A stretch of DNA of 58,582 nt, from positions 1 to 58,582 of the forward strand of contig NZ_SPFO01000013.1 in NCBI RefSeq assembly GCF_005845035.1, in the 5' to 3' direction. The first letter of the stretch is position 1, and each line of letters begins with the position of its first letter. Below the pieces are notes generated by a model. That model worked only from the letters and a program-made list of their open reading frames with translations. It searched no databases and had not been told where the DNA came from. Origin of the DNA: Collinsella aerofaciens (GTDB lineage Bacteria; Actinomycetota; Coriobacteriia; Coriobacteriales; Coriobacteriaceae). The position numbers and the translations under genes were made by a program. Positions 34,734 through 46,369 of this stretch are shown piece after piece.

Positions 34734-35054
34734 ATGGCCGGTATGAACATGCAGCAGATGATGAAGCAGGCCCGCAAGATGCAGGAGCAGCTTGCCGCCG
34801 CGCAGGAGAACCTCAAGTCCCAGACCGTCGATGCCTCTGCCGGCGGCGGTATGGTCAAGGTGACCGTTAACGGCGAGATGGAACTCGTCAACCTCACCAT
34901 CGATCCCGATGCCCTCGATCCCGAGGACGTCGATATGCTGCAGGACATGATTATGGCTGCCGTCAACGAGGCCGTTCGCGGCGTCAACGAGCTCGCCAAC
35001 AAGCAGATGGGCGCCATCACCGGCGGCCTCAACATCCCGGGCATGCCGTTCTAA
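34734..35054 (+). CDS. ybaB: YbaB/EbfC nucleoid-associated protein
   Basis: 106 residues, usual length. A dimeric DNA-binding protein encoded between dnaX and recR in many bacteria. Starts [19 protein letters not shown], a typical Met/Gln-rich first helix, with the [16 protein letters not shown] core. AAAGGAG lies five bases before ATG. recR starts 13 bases after its stop. Confidence 0.96.
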   Translation: MAGMNMQQMMKQARKMQEQLAAAQENLKSQTVDASAGGGMVKVTVNGEMELVNLTIDPDALDPEDVDMLQDMIMAAVNEAVRGVNELANKQMGAITGGLNIPGMPF

Positions 35055-35067
35055 GACGCGCATATAT

Positions 35068-35664
35068 ATGAGTGCCAACCATAGCCTGCAAAAATTGCTC
35101 GATGAGCTGGGTCGCCTGCCGGGCATTGGCCCTAAGTCGGCTCAGCGCATCGCCTATTACCTGTTGGAGGCTGACGCCGAGGAGGCGCGCCGCCTGGCCG
35201 AGGCCATCCTGGAGGTTAAGCAGGAGGTTCACTTTTGCAGCCGCTGCTTTAACTACGCCACGGCCGACGAGTGCTCCATCTGCCAGGATTCGATGCGCGA
35301 CACCACTCGCATTTGCGTGGTGGGCGAGCCGCGCGACGTCCAGGCAATCGAGCGCACGGGCAGCTACCATGGCCTGTACCATGTGCTGGGCGGCGTGATC
35401 AGTCCCATGGACAAGATTGGCCCCGAGCAGCTGCACATTCGCGAGCTGCTGGCACGCTTGGGCCACGAGGACATCCACGAGGTCATCATCGCCACCAACC
35501 CCAATATTGAGGGCGAGACCACGGCGAGCTACCTGGCTCGCACTATCAAGCCGCTGGGCGTTGAGGTGTCGCGTCTGGCGAGCGGCCTGCCCGTGGGCGG
35601 CGACCTGGAGTATGCCGACGAGCTTACGCTTGGGCGCGCCATCGAGGCCCGTCGCACGATTTAG
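35068..35664 (+). CDS. recR: Recombination protein RecR
   Basis: 198 residues. RecR loads RecA at gaps with RecO/RecF. It carries an N-terminal helix-hairpin-helix ([11 protein letters not shown]), a four-cysteine zinc site ([18 protein letters not shown]) and a Toprim domain with the [15 protein letters not shown] stretch. There is no good ribosome site of its own; the short spacing suggests coupling to ybaB. CGCACGGGG/CCCCGTGCG (35702-35731) forms a hairpin after the stop without a T run. Confidence 0.97.
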   Translation: MSANHSLQKLLDELGRLPGIGPKSAQRIAYYLLEADAEEARRLAEAILEVKQEVHFCSRCFNYATADECSICQDSMRDTTRICVVGEPRDVQAIERTGSYHGLYHVLGGVISPMDKIGPEQLHIRELLARLGHEDIHEVIIATNPNIEGETTASYLARTIKPLGVEVSRLASGLPVGGDLEYADELTLGRAIEARRTI

Positions 35665-35701
35665 GTGGCGAGCCTGCTCCTGCCGTATGTTTTCCTCGCG
35701 A

Positions 35702-35731
35702 CGCACGGGGTAGTCATAATTTCCCCGTGCG
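35702..35731 (+). terminator. Possible recR 3' hairpin
   Basis: A 9-bp perfect stem with a 12-nt loop, but no T run after it; a weak terminator at best. Confidence 0.4.
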
Positions 35732-35742
35732 ACTGTAAGTTT

Positions 35743-35825
35743 GTTGTGCAACAAAGATGCTTTGTATCCGCTTATCGCATGGATGCTTCCACTCGCATCC
35801 TTAATTTGCCCATTCGTTGCGCAAC
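35743..35825. promoter_or_regulatory. Two GTTGYGCAAC palindromes before the second kinase module
   Basis: GTTGTGCAAC at 35743-35752 (within TTTGTTGTGCAACAAA) and GTTGCGCAAC at 35816-35825, 73 bp apart. The second sits just upstream of the likely -10, so a repressor bound here could cover the promoter. Confidence 0.45.
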
Positions 35826-35838
35826 CTTTTGGGTTCGC

Positions 35839-35847
35839 TGATACACT
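35839..35847 (+). promoter_or_regulatory. Extended -10 promoter of the second kinase module
   Basis: TGATACACT, related to the TGCTACACT elements near 19870 and 30525. It lies about 25 bases before a terminator-like hairpin and about 65 before the first gene. Confidence 0.5.
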
Positions 35848-35868
35848 CAAATATGGATTCGAATGAAT

Positions 35869-35894
35869 GCGCCGCTCCCGAGCGGCGTGTTTTT
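35869..35894 (+). terminator. Terminator-like hairpin in the leader of the second kinase module
   Basis: CGCCGCT/AGCGGCG with a four-base loop, followed by TGTTTTTG and then directly by the GGAGGAG ribosome site. It could attenuate the operon or control access to the ribosome site. Confidence 0.6.
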
Positions 35895-35909
35895 GTTGGA
35901 GGAGAACGC

Positions 35910-36815
35910 ATGCGGCCCGGTGGCACTCAGACAAAGCGCGGCGCCGCGGTGCGCATGCGACGCCGACTGGGCTTGGCGCCTCGGGCGTACGCGCTGCTGT
36001 CGTGCTCGCTGGTGCTGGTCATAGCTGGCGTTTCTGCCTATGGCATGACCGTGCCGTCCATGATACAGGCACATGCCGCATGCGAACCGCGCGTGGGGCA
36101 TGAGGTCAAAAGTGATCTGGGCACCACGACTGGATATGCTTGGGCAAGTGTGGTCGCGCATATTGTGTTTGGCGCCGACGACGCGGACGGCGCCGAGGCC
36201 CCGGACAACGAAGTCACGCTTGCCAATGGCAAAACCATCGTGCTCACCAACACCAAGATCATCGATCGGTTGTCCAACAATAGCGTGGCGGCAACGGTGA
36301 ATAAGGTCGAGCGGCAGAAGGAGCAGGACGCCCAGCAGTCCGGAAAGCCCGGTAGCTCGGATACTTCTGGCTCCGGCTCAGATTCGTCGAGTTCGGGCGG
36401 CGGCTCTGGGTCGGGTTCCTCTGCCGGAGGGTCTGGAAACGGCGGCTCGACGGGCGGCAACGCTGACAACGATGCAAACTCCGGTGGCCTTTCCGCTGCT
36501 GAGGAAGAGAGCATTCACAGTTGGCTTGTGACCAAGTACAACATGCTCGACGGCTATGTTTCTCGTGCCAATGACGTGGTCTCGACCTATAACTCTACGG
36601 GAGATCCCAGGCCGTGCGACAGCTTGGTCGGGGAGATGTTTGTCATTCGAGCCGAGTTCGGTCGTCAGACATTCTCGCCCCGGTCAAAGTGGTATCAGCA
36701 GTATGCCAATCTGTGGGGCTGTTACACCAACCTATGTCAATGGGTCGGCCATTACGGCGATGATGACGTCGCGCTCGGTAACTTCAACAATAACGTGGCG
36801 GCGCTTGCCCTATGA
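35910..36815 (+). CDS. Signal-anchored Ser/Gly-rich extracytoplasmic protein
   Basis: 301 residues, no family recognised. A basic head (TKRGAAVRMRRRLG) precedes one hydrophobic span at about 25-47. An outer segment is followed by a Ser/Gly-rich linker of about 50 residues (near 145-200), and the protein ends in a roughly 100-residue helical domain with three cysteines and several Trp/Tyr. I start at 35910 because GGAGGAGA lies just upstream; the open frame to 35817 includes the terminator hairpin. The stop overlaps the start of the kinase gene (ATGA), so the pair is translationally coupled. It is a candidate external sensor or substrate for that kinase. Confidence 0.65.
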   Translation: MRPGGTQTKRGAAVRMRRRLGLAPRAYALLSCSLVLVIAGVSAYGMTVPSMIQAHAACEPRVGHEVKSDLGTTTGYAWASVVAHIVFGADDADGAEAPDNEVTLANGKTIVLTNTKIIDRLSNNSVAATVNKVERQKEQDAQQSGKPGSSDTSGSGSDSSSSGGGSGSGSSAGGSGNGGSTGGNADNDANSGGLSAAEEESIHSWLVTKYNMLDGYVSRANDVVSTYNSTGDPRPCDSLVGEMFVIRAEFGRQTFSPRSKWYQQYANLWGCYTNLCQWVGHYGDDDVALGNFNNNVAALAL

Positions 36816-38647
36816 TGACCGATCTTGCATCCACCACACCACAATCGCTCGGTCGCGATCCCATGGTCGGCCTGCGCCTGGCGCGTGTCGACGGGTTTGA
36901 GCCGGCCATTGCGCTCGGTCAGGACGAACTGCCTGCCTATCTGCGTCGTTTTACGATACTGTTTGCCGACGATGCCACCATGCGCCGTGGCGGTATCGGC
37001 CGCGTGACGCGTGCCGTCAACGCCCAAGGCGAGGCCGTAGCACTCAAACAGCTCATCTTGCCGACGCGCGATGAGTTTGACGACGATGCCGCCCATGAGG
37101 CGCTGGTCGCCAAGTTCAAAGCGGCATTTCGCGAGGAATATGAATGCCATCGCGCCCTTTCGGGCCTTAAGGGCTTTCCCCGCCTCTATGGCTGGGGCGA
37201 GGTTGACGGTGTGCCTGCAATTGTCATGGAATGGGTCGAGGGCGAGACGCTTGCCCGCTTGCGTTCGCGACTCGCCGTGGACGATGCCGGACGCCTGTCG
37301 CCGCTTGTGGCGGCGCGTCTGGGTCGCGACCTGTTCGATCTGCTCTGCCGTATGAGCCTGGTGGGCGAGGGCTTTGTCCATCGCGATATCTCGCCCGCTA
37401 ATATTATGGTGCGTACGGCGCGCCTGCCGCTTGACCGGCAGCTTGCCGAGGGCACCTTTGACCTGTGCCTGATCGACTTTGGCTCGTCGCTGGCGCTCGA
37501 GCCTGCGTCGGCCGTGGCCGGTACCGGCGGCAAGGCGTCGTTTACGGAGCGTTATGCCACGCTGCGTCGCGCGACGGTTGCCTATGCCCCGCCCGAGATG
37601 CTCACCGACGATATTCCCGACCTGCGCGCTTTGCGTATGTCGCCGGCGATTGACGTTTATGCCGCGGCAAGCACGGTTTACGAGCTCATTGCCGGCGTCG
37701 CGCTATACGAAGCCGCGCCGAGCACTTCGGGTTCGCGCAAAAAGACGCGCGACATCGCGAGCCCCTACCGTCTCAAGATGGACACGCGGCCCGACTATCC
37801 CATTGGTGCCCATGCGCCCGGTTGCGATTTGACTCAGCTGCTTCGTCGTGAGCCCGATGTGGTGCTCGCCGCGGCCGAGCAGGCCCAGCAGCTAGGGCTT
37901 GAGCCGGATTCCGAAGAGCTACGCGATGCGCTGGCGTTTGTCGATGCCCAGCTGTTCGACGTGGTGATGGCCTGTCTGTCCAGCCATCAAAAAGATCGTC
38001 CCGAGCCGGCGGCGGTCGAGGCGGCGCTCTCGGCGTTTTGTGACCACTATGCGCAAAATGTCGGTCGTTCGCTCCGCGGCGAGCCGCTCACGCCGTGCCC
38101 CATGGATGCGTCTGGCCGCGCGGTTCGTCGCGCGCTGATGGTCGGCGCGACGGTCGTCTGTGGCGTGGTTTGGGCTGTGGTCGTGGTTTCGGCCGCGCTG
38201 CTGGCGTCGGGCGCTCGCGTGACGGCGACTTTGGGATCGCTCGTGTGGTCTGGGTCGCTACCGGGTATTATTGCCGCACTGGCGTTGGCGCTGCCAGGCA
38301 TAGCCGGCGTTGCCGCGGGGGCACTTGCGCGTGATCGGCGCTCGGGCTTCCTGCAGGGTGTGCTTGCGCTTTCTGCCTGCGAGGTTCCGGTGCTGGTTGT
38401 GGCTGCATGTAGCGTATTTTCCCAACGCGCCGTGATGGGCGGCCTTGTTGCCGCTCTGGTTGCAACCTATACGCTTACGTGGTTTTTGCTTGCGATGGGC
38501 TTTGCCTTTGAACTTCCCGTTTCGGCACCGCGACGCACAAAAGCCCAGATGGCGACTCCGCTTGCCGGTGGAGCCGCAGCTGCCCGTACTTTTGGCGGAC
38601 CTGTCGAAGTATCGTCCGATTCTATTTCTACGACCAAGGAGGCCTAG
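36812..38647 (+). CDS. Membrane Ser/Thr protein kinase of the second module
   Basis: 611 residues. Kinase core about 45-415 with long insertions: VALK (Lys79), catalytic loop HRDISPAN (His190, Asp192), DFG at 222-224, APPE. About four membrane spans lie near 430-560, then a Ser/Thr-rich cytoplasmic tail. The ISPAN form and the spacing differ from PknB, so this is a separate lineage. It starts by ATGA overlap with the Ser/Gly-rich protein; a second ATG at 36815 is also possible. The FHA gene follows three bases after the stop, with AAGGAGG inside the kinase 3' end. Target and signal are unknown. Confidence 0.82.
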   Translation: MMTDLASTTPQSLGRDPMVGLRLARVDGFEPAIALGQDELPAYLRRFTILFADDATMRRGGIGRVTRAVNAQGEAVALKQLILPTRDEFDDDAAHEALVAKFKAAFREEYECHRALSGLKGFPRLYGWGEVDGVPAIVMEWVEGETLARLRSRLAVDDAGRLSPLVAARLGRDLFDLLCRMSLVGEGFVHRDISPANIMVRTARLPLDRQLAEGTFDLCLIDFGSSLALEPASAVAGTGGKASFTERYATLRRATVAYAPPEMLTDDIPDLRALRMSPAIDVYAAASTVYELIAGVALYEAAPSTSGSRKKTRDIASPYRLKMDTRPDYPIGAHAPGCDLTQLLRREPDVVLAAAEQAQQLGLEPDSEELRDALAFVDAQLFDVVMACLSSHQKDRPEPAAVEAALSAFCDHYAQNVGRSLRGEPLTPCPMDASGRAVRRALMVGATVVCGVVWAVVVVSAALLASGARVTATLGSLVWSGSLPGIIAALALALPGIAGVAAGALARDRRSGFLQGVLALSACEVPVLVVAACSVFSQRAVMGGLVAALVATYTLTWFLLAMGFAFELPVSAPRRTKAQMATPLAGGAAAARTFGGPVEVSSDSISTTKEA

Positions 38648-38650
38648 GTC

Positions 38651-39589
38651 ATGGCATCTCAAGTTGAGCTCACCCCATGCGGGGCCATGTTTGACATCTT
38701 TAAGCGCGCGGCGCATCTGAGCCATATCGAGCTGTGCGGCTTGGTGCTTTCGTCCCGTCCGCTCGCCGACGGCCGCAGCCCGCAGAGCCGAGCCGCCGAT
38801 CGCTCTTGGGTTTCCCGCTTTATCGTTCGCGCGCCGGTCGGCACGCTTCAGCAGCGCTACTTTGCCGAATACGGTACCTCGGCTGCGCGTATTATGTCGC
38901 AACTGGCCCTGCGCCAGCGCAATCCCATGGACTCCACGGCTGTGATCAATATGGTGTGCGGTTCTGCAGGTGAACCGATGGTACGCGCGCTCGAAGAGTG
39001 CCACCAGGACACGAATCTCTATCGCAACGCGCTCGATCGCCTGTCCCAGGCGGCGGAACTCATGCCCGCCGAGCGCGCCGAGGCCGTGCTGGTGCTGTTT
39101 GTCGCCGTTGGTTGTTCGGCGGATGTGCGGTCCTCGGTGAACTATGCCATCGACTACGCGCACGCGACCTGTGGCGGAGGCACATCCACGCCGCGTTCGC
39201 TTGGCATGTCGATGACCGCGGGCGAACGCGAACCCGCCCCGGCGCACCCCTTGGGCTTGCTGCGCGTGCAAAACAGTTTTGTCGTGAGCGCCCCGCGCTG
39301 GATTCAGCCGAGTGAGCAGGGTGTTGAGATTGGCGCGCTGGCCACTGGTGAGGGCGATATTACCGACGTCGGCGACGATGTCTCGGCCCGCCATGCCCAT
39401 ATCTGGTGCGATGCTCAAAATATCTGGCACGTCGAGGACTTGTCGTCCACCAACGGAACCGTGGTGGTAAACGGGGCCACGCGCGTCTGCATTCAGGTCG
39501 AGCCCGGCCGTTCTGCCCAACTCAATCCCGGCGACGAGCTCAAGCTCGGCGAATCCACTACCTACGCCATCCTCTTCGGTGCCCTCTAG
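38651..39589 (+). CDS. FHA-domain protein of the second kinase module
   Basis: 312 residues. Residues 1-190 are a helical region without a recognised family; residues about 210-310 form an FHA domain with SARHAHI and LSSTNGTVVVNG, the phosphothreonine-binding residues retained. The first FHA strand (EIGALATGEGDI) has no GR motif, so binding may be weaker. AAGGAGG lies ten bases upstream of ATG. It probably reads the phosphorylation state set by the adjacent kinase. The stop codon forms part of a repeat hairpin. Confidence 0.8.
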   Translation: MASQVELTPCGAMFDIFKRAAHLSHIELCGLVLSSRPLADGRSPQSRAADRSWVSRFIVRAPVGTLQQRYFAEYGTSAARIMSQLALRQRNPMDSTAVINMVCGSAGEPMVRALEECHQDTNLYRNALDRLSQAAELMPAERAEAVLVLFVAVGCSADVRSSVNYAIDYAHATCGGGTSTPRSLGMSMTAGEREPAPAHPLGLLRVQNSFVVSAPRWIQPSEQGVEIGALATGEGDITDVGDDVSARHAHIWCDAQNIWHVEDLSSTNGTVVVNGATRVCIQVEPGRSAQLNPGDELKLGESTTYAILFGAL

Positions 39590-39640
39590 CCGGCAGATAG
39601 GGACGTTCCTTTTCTCTGCCGGCTGGGGACACTCCTTGGC
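39589..39640 (+). repeat. GGGACGTTC-loop hairpin, copy B
   Basis: A 9-bp perfect stem, GCCGGCAGA (39589-39597) with TCTGCCGGC (39615-39623), encloses TAGGGACGTTCCTTTTC; TGGGGACACTCCTTGGC follows. The stem begins at the last base of the FHA gene stop codon. Confidence 0.7.
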
Positions 39641-40039
39641 GCGCCAGAGCCGGTCGCCCGGGGATGGAGGGGCCATTTTGGCCCTTGGCGGTCACCCGAG
39701 GTAAACCTTTACCGCCCGCCTATATTTGCCGAAATTACACTTGACGGCGGGGTACAATAAACCCGCATGCGGATTTCCGTTGCGGGTGCTTCCCATCGCC
39801 GGGGCGTGCCCGGGAGCATCCGGCATGCGGCCTTTGCGGCGCTCGGTCATGTGCAAGACGGGCGGTCGGGTCTGTGGGGCGCATCAGCTGTCCCTCGCCT
39901 CGGCATGTCTTCTCTCCACGCCACGTACCTGCTGCTGAGCCTGCCTGCCAGATGATTGGAAGCAACAGCGTAAATCCCATCACGCCAACATCCCGGCGAT
40001 CGCCGGGGCCTGTATACCTATATGAGAGGAGAGGGGTAT
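39641..40039. other. Long untranslated leader region of nifJ
   Basis: No gene. It contains a TACAAT box at 39753-39758, a nested stem structure at 39763-39830, a GC-rich stretch to about 39960 and a CCGGCGATCGCCGG palindrome near 39991. The ribosome site AGGAGAGG precedes the start. The leader would be about 270 nt. Confidence 0.5.
39763..39830 (+). ncRNA. Candidate structured leader RNA upstream of nifJ
   Basis: Outer stem CCGCATGC (39763-39770) with GCATGCGG (39823-39830) encloses a second stem, GGGTGCTTCC (39784-39793) with GGGAGCATCC (39812-39821, two G-U pairs). It starts five bases after a TACAAT box. No known riboswitch class is recognised. Confidence 0.4.
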
Positions 40040-43579
<3,540 letters not shown>

Positions 43580-43589
43580 GTCTCCCACC

Positions 43590-43714
43590 GCAGGATCTGA
43601 GGGCTAACCTTCGCGGACGTCCTCGGACATGAAAGAACCCCCGCTGCGCACTACGTGCGGCGGGGGTTCTTTCGTCCTACGGAGTGTCCGCGAAGGTTAG
43701 CCCTCAGATCCTGC
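43590..43714. terminator. Nested terminator and 29-bp perfect inverted repeat after nifJ
   Basis: The inner stem GAAAGAACCCCCGC/GCGGGGGTTCTTTC (43631-43644 and 43660-43673) is a classic terminator usable from both sides. It is enclosed in outer arms 43590-43618 and 43686-43714, exact inverted repeats of 29 bp. Confidence 0.8.
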
Positions 43715-44235
43715 TACGACTACGTCCTCGGATTGTGCGGGCGGATGAAGGACGTAGTTGGCCGGGTATTCCGTCCCCCTTCGCTGTTTCGCGGCTTTGC
43801 CGCGAAACCTCGCGCCACTTTGGGGATGGATGGGGGACTTGGCTGTTGCCGCCTTTTCGGAGCTCTTCTTTATTCCTTTTGTTGGATGAAAAGCCCCTTG
43901 TTTTTGCAGGGGTGCATACTCGTCTTATAAGTGCATAGAATCTCGTATAGTGCGAGTAAGATTTTGCGCTGTCCGTTTTGTGTTTAGCAAAGATATAGTT
44001 TGCATAATCTGGTCTAATCCCTGCTCTATTTAAATAAAGTTGCACGTAAATGACGTAGATATGCGTGAGCTGGGGTTCTTTACGCTGAGCGGGTAAAAAC
44101 GACCGTTCACCGTTCAACTATTTTCAAAATGAATAAAATGAGGGATAACAGGAATATAAACCTTAATAAACTCGCGTATCGCACGGACACGAGTTATTAA
44201 TGGGTTGTAGGCCTTTTACAGAAAGGATTCCAGCA
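43715..44235. other. Intergenic region before arcC
   Basis: About 520 bases without a credible gene. The left part is GC-rich, the right part strongly AT-rich. Visible elements: TGCATACT (43913) with AGTGCAT (43930), and two abutting CCGTTCA direct repeats (44103-44116). Both are operator-like but unassigned. Confidence 0.5.
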
Positions 44236-45198
44236 ATGTCTAAGCCTCTTGGCAAGCCCGATCGCATTGTCGTCGCCCTCGGCGGCAACGCCCTCGGCAA
44301 CAACCCCGTCGAGCAGATCGAGGCCGTGAGCAACACCGCTCACGCTCTTCTCGGTCTGATCGAGCAGGGCAACGAGATCATCATCACCCACGGCAACGGC
44401 CCGCAGGTCGGCATGATCCAGAATGCCTTCGCCGCTGCTCACGACGCCATCGGCACCCCTGAGATGCCGCTGCCCGAGTGCGGTGCCATGTCCCAGGGCT
44501 ACATCGGCTACCACCTGCAGCAGGGCATCGGCCGCGAGATGCACAAGCGCTACAAGCGTTGGCACGCCGCCACCGTCGTCACCCAGATCGAGTGCGACCC
44601 CGACGACCCCGCGTTCAAGAACCCGACCAAGCCCATCGGCCCCTTCTACACCGAGGAGCAGGCCAAGGAGTTTATGGCCGAGGATCCTTCCAAGGTCTTC
44701 GTCGAGGATTCCGGCCGCGGCTGGCGTCGCGTCGTCGCTTCCCCCGATCCCAAGAAGATCGTCGAGGCTGACTCCATCCTCAACCTGCTCGACAACGAGT
44801 TTATCGTCATCGCCTGCGGTGGCGGCGGCATCCCCGTCGTCCGCGACTACGAGAACAAGGGCTGCTACAAGGGCGTTCCCGCCGTCATCGACAAGGACCT
44901 GGGCGGCGAGCTGCTGGCCGAGGACTGCGACGCCGACGTTCTGTTCCTGCTGACCGCCGTTGAGCATGTTGCCATCAACTTCGGCAAGCCCAACCAGGAG
45001 GAGCTCGAGGACATCACTGCCGACGAGGCCGAGCGCCTGGCCGACGAGGGTCAGTTCGGCAAGGGTTCCATGGAGCCCAAGGTCCGCGCTGCCATCAAGT
45101 TCGCCCGTTCCCGCAGGGGCCGCACCTGCATCATCGGCGCCCTGGACAAGGCCGCCGAGACCATGGCCGGCCTCTCCGGTACCCGCATTCACGAGTAG
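44236..45198 (+). CDS. arcC: Carbamate kinase
   Basis: 320 residues, usual length. It transfers phosphate from carbamoyl phosphate to ADP, yielding ATP, CO2 and ammonia: the energy-conserving last step of arginine, agmatine or ureide breakdown. It has the amino-acid-kinase opening VVALGGNALG, HGNGPQVG, and the CGGGGIPVV nucleotide region. ATG 44236 has AAAGGA nine bases upstream. No arginine deiminase or carbamoyltransferase gene is adjacent; the nearest metabolic genes are an APC permease and an amidohydrolase 1.5-4 kb downstream. It ends with its own terminator. Confidence 0.96.
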   Translation: MSKPLGKPDRIVVALGGNALGNNPVEQIEAVSNTAHALLGLIEQGNEIIITHGNGPQVGMIQNAFAAAHDAIGTPEMPLPECGAMSQGYIGYHLQQGIGREMHKRYKRWHAATVVTQIECDPDDPAFKNPTKPIGPFYTEEQAKEFMAEDPSKVFVEDSGRGWRRVVASPDPKKIVEADSILNLLDNEFIVIACGGGGIPVVRDYENKGCYKGVPAVIDKDLGGELLAEDCDADVLFLLTAVEHVAINFGKPNQEELEDITADEAERLADEGQFGKGSMEPKVRAAIKFARSRRGRTCIIGALDKAAETMAGLSGTRIHE

Positions 45199-45224
45199 TC
45201 TCTACTCTGCTGCCTCTCTTCATG

Positions 45225-45258
45225 AGCCCCGCAGTCCGCTCCGGCTGCGGGGCTTTTG
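45225..45258 (+). terminator. arcC terminator
   Basis: AGCCCCGCAG (45225-45234) pairs with CTGCGGGGCT (45245-45254), followed by TTTG. Confidence 0.8.
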
Positions 45259-45262
45259 CTAT

Positions 45263-45371
45263 CTAGTCATTGGGCGGCACTTGGGGACGTTCCTATTGTG
45301 CCGGCAGTTAGGGACAGTCCTTATCGGCCCCGCGCGAAGGGGCAGCCGCAAAGACTGTCTCTAATGACTAG
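45263..45371. repeat. GGGACGTTC-loop hairpin, copy C (extended form)
   Basis: Outer arms CTAGTCATT (45263-45271) and AATGACTAG (45363-45371) bracket an inner hairpin CGGCAC/GTGCCG with loop TTGGGGACGTTCCTATT, and a second stem TTAGGGACAGTC (45308-45319) with GACTGTCTCTAA (45353-45364). The right end overlaps the stop of the cysteine-peptidase gene. Confidence 0.7.
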
Positions 45372-46369
45372 TAATAGGCCCACATGGCTTCGATTTCGTT
45401 GAGGACCTCGACGACGCCCCAGCGGCGGGCGCTGCGGCTTTGCGAGTTGGGGTCGTAAACGCCGATCTGGTCGGCGTCGTCGATGCCGTAGAGCACGATA
45501 TAGTGGCCAACGTTGGTAAACGTACCGGGGCGCACTGCGGCGATGACGGGCGCACCCGAGCGAAGTGCTTGAGTAATCGATTCGCGATCGTTATAGAGCT
45601 GTGTTCCGTTGAGCCCCAGCTGCCACGCACCGCCTGTCATAAACGACCACTCGGTGGCACCAGTGGGGGCGTAGTTGCCGGCTTCGGCCAGTGCGCATAT
45701 ATCGACCGGTGTCTTATCGGTGTGGCCGGTCTTAAAGATATAGACCATGGTGAGGCAGGTGGGACCGCAAGCGTTTTCGCGAATAGTGCCACCGGCATAG
45801 GGCAGCTCCGACCATGCGGGGTCAATTTGGTAGATGTGGGGCATGGTGCCGGCCTGCCATTGCGAGCGTGGGGTCGAGAACGCAAAGGAGTAACCGGGCG
45901 CGACGGGAGCTTTAAGCAGCTTGTCCTCGGCAGTGGGCTCAAGACCGGCTGATCCGTGGGAGATGCAGGATCCCAAAAACACAAAGACGAGGCAGGCGGC
46001 GATGGAGCAAAGCGCAAGACGTAGGCGGCGGGCCGGAAGCGTGTGGCTTGTGGTATGCGACGCGGGGTGAGGGGCGGAATTGCCGCGATCGCGTTGAGGT
46101 CGCGAAAAGGAGCGCTTGACGTAGTAGTCGGTCTTATGCCGATCGTAGCGGCGTGGCTGCGATGTGTCGGTCTGGCGTTGGCGTGTGCTCGTACTCACGC
46201 GGTCTGACTGCTGCACGGTACGGCTTTGTTGCCGCGAAGAAGCCCCGAGCTGCTCTTGGGGGCGCTGCGGGTTGTCGTTGTCGGAGGTGCTTCTGGGCGT
46301 TGGCATGGTGCGGCCGGCAAGGCGCACGCTTTGTGGCCGTTGGTCGCCGTCATTGTATCCGTATGCCAT
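45368..46369 (-). CDS. Membrane-anchored C39-like cysteine peptidase
   Basis: 333 residues. The first ~115 are a polar, Gln/Arg/Ser-rich cytoplasmic segment; one span follows at about 120-140, then a C39-type papain-fold domain outside the cell. Catalytic residues expected for the family are visible: Cys201 in ENACGPTCL, histidine in GHYIVLYG, aspartate in VYDPN. Such proteins may cleave peptides or peptidoglycan stems, or be inactive scaffolds; the target here is unknown. ATG 46369 is chosen because AGGTG lies six bases upstream. The stop codon lies within a repeat hairpin. Confidence 0.85.
   Translation of the reverse strand: MAYGYNDGDQRPQSVRLAGRTMPTPRSTSDNDNPQRPQEQLGASSRQQSRTVQQSDRVSTSTRQRQTDTSQPRRYDRHKTDYYVKRSFSRPQRDRGNSAPHPASHTTSHTLPARRLRLALCSIAACLVFVFLGSCISHGSAGLEPTAEDKLLKAPVAPGYSFAFSTPRSQWQAGTMPHIYQIDPAWSELPYAGGTIRENACGPTCLTMVYIFKTGHTDKTPVDICALAEAGNYAPTGATEWSFMTGGAWQLGLNGTQLYNDRESITQALRSGAPVIAAVRPGTFTNVGHYIVLYGIDDADQIGVYDPNSQSRSARRWGVVEVLNEIEAMWAYY

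Noticed and set aside
43704..44117. 137-residue minus-strand frame in the nifJ-arcC gap
   Set aside because: No ribosome site; its 3' half runs into the 29-bp inverted repeat; composition changes abruptly along the frame. Treated as non-coding.
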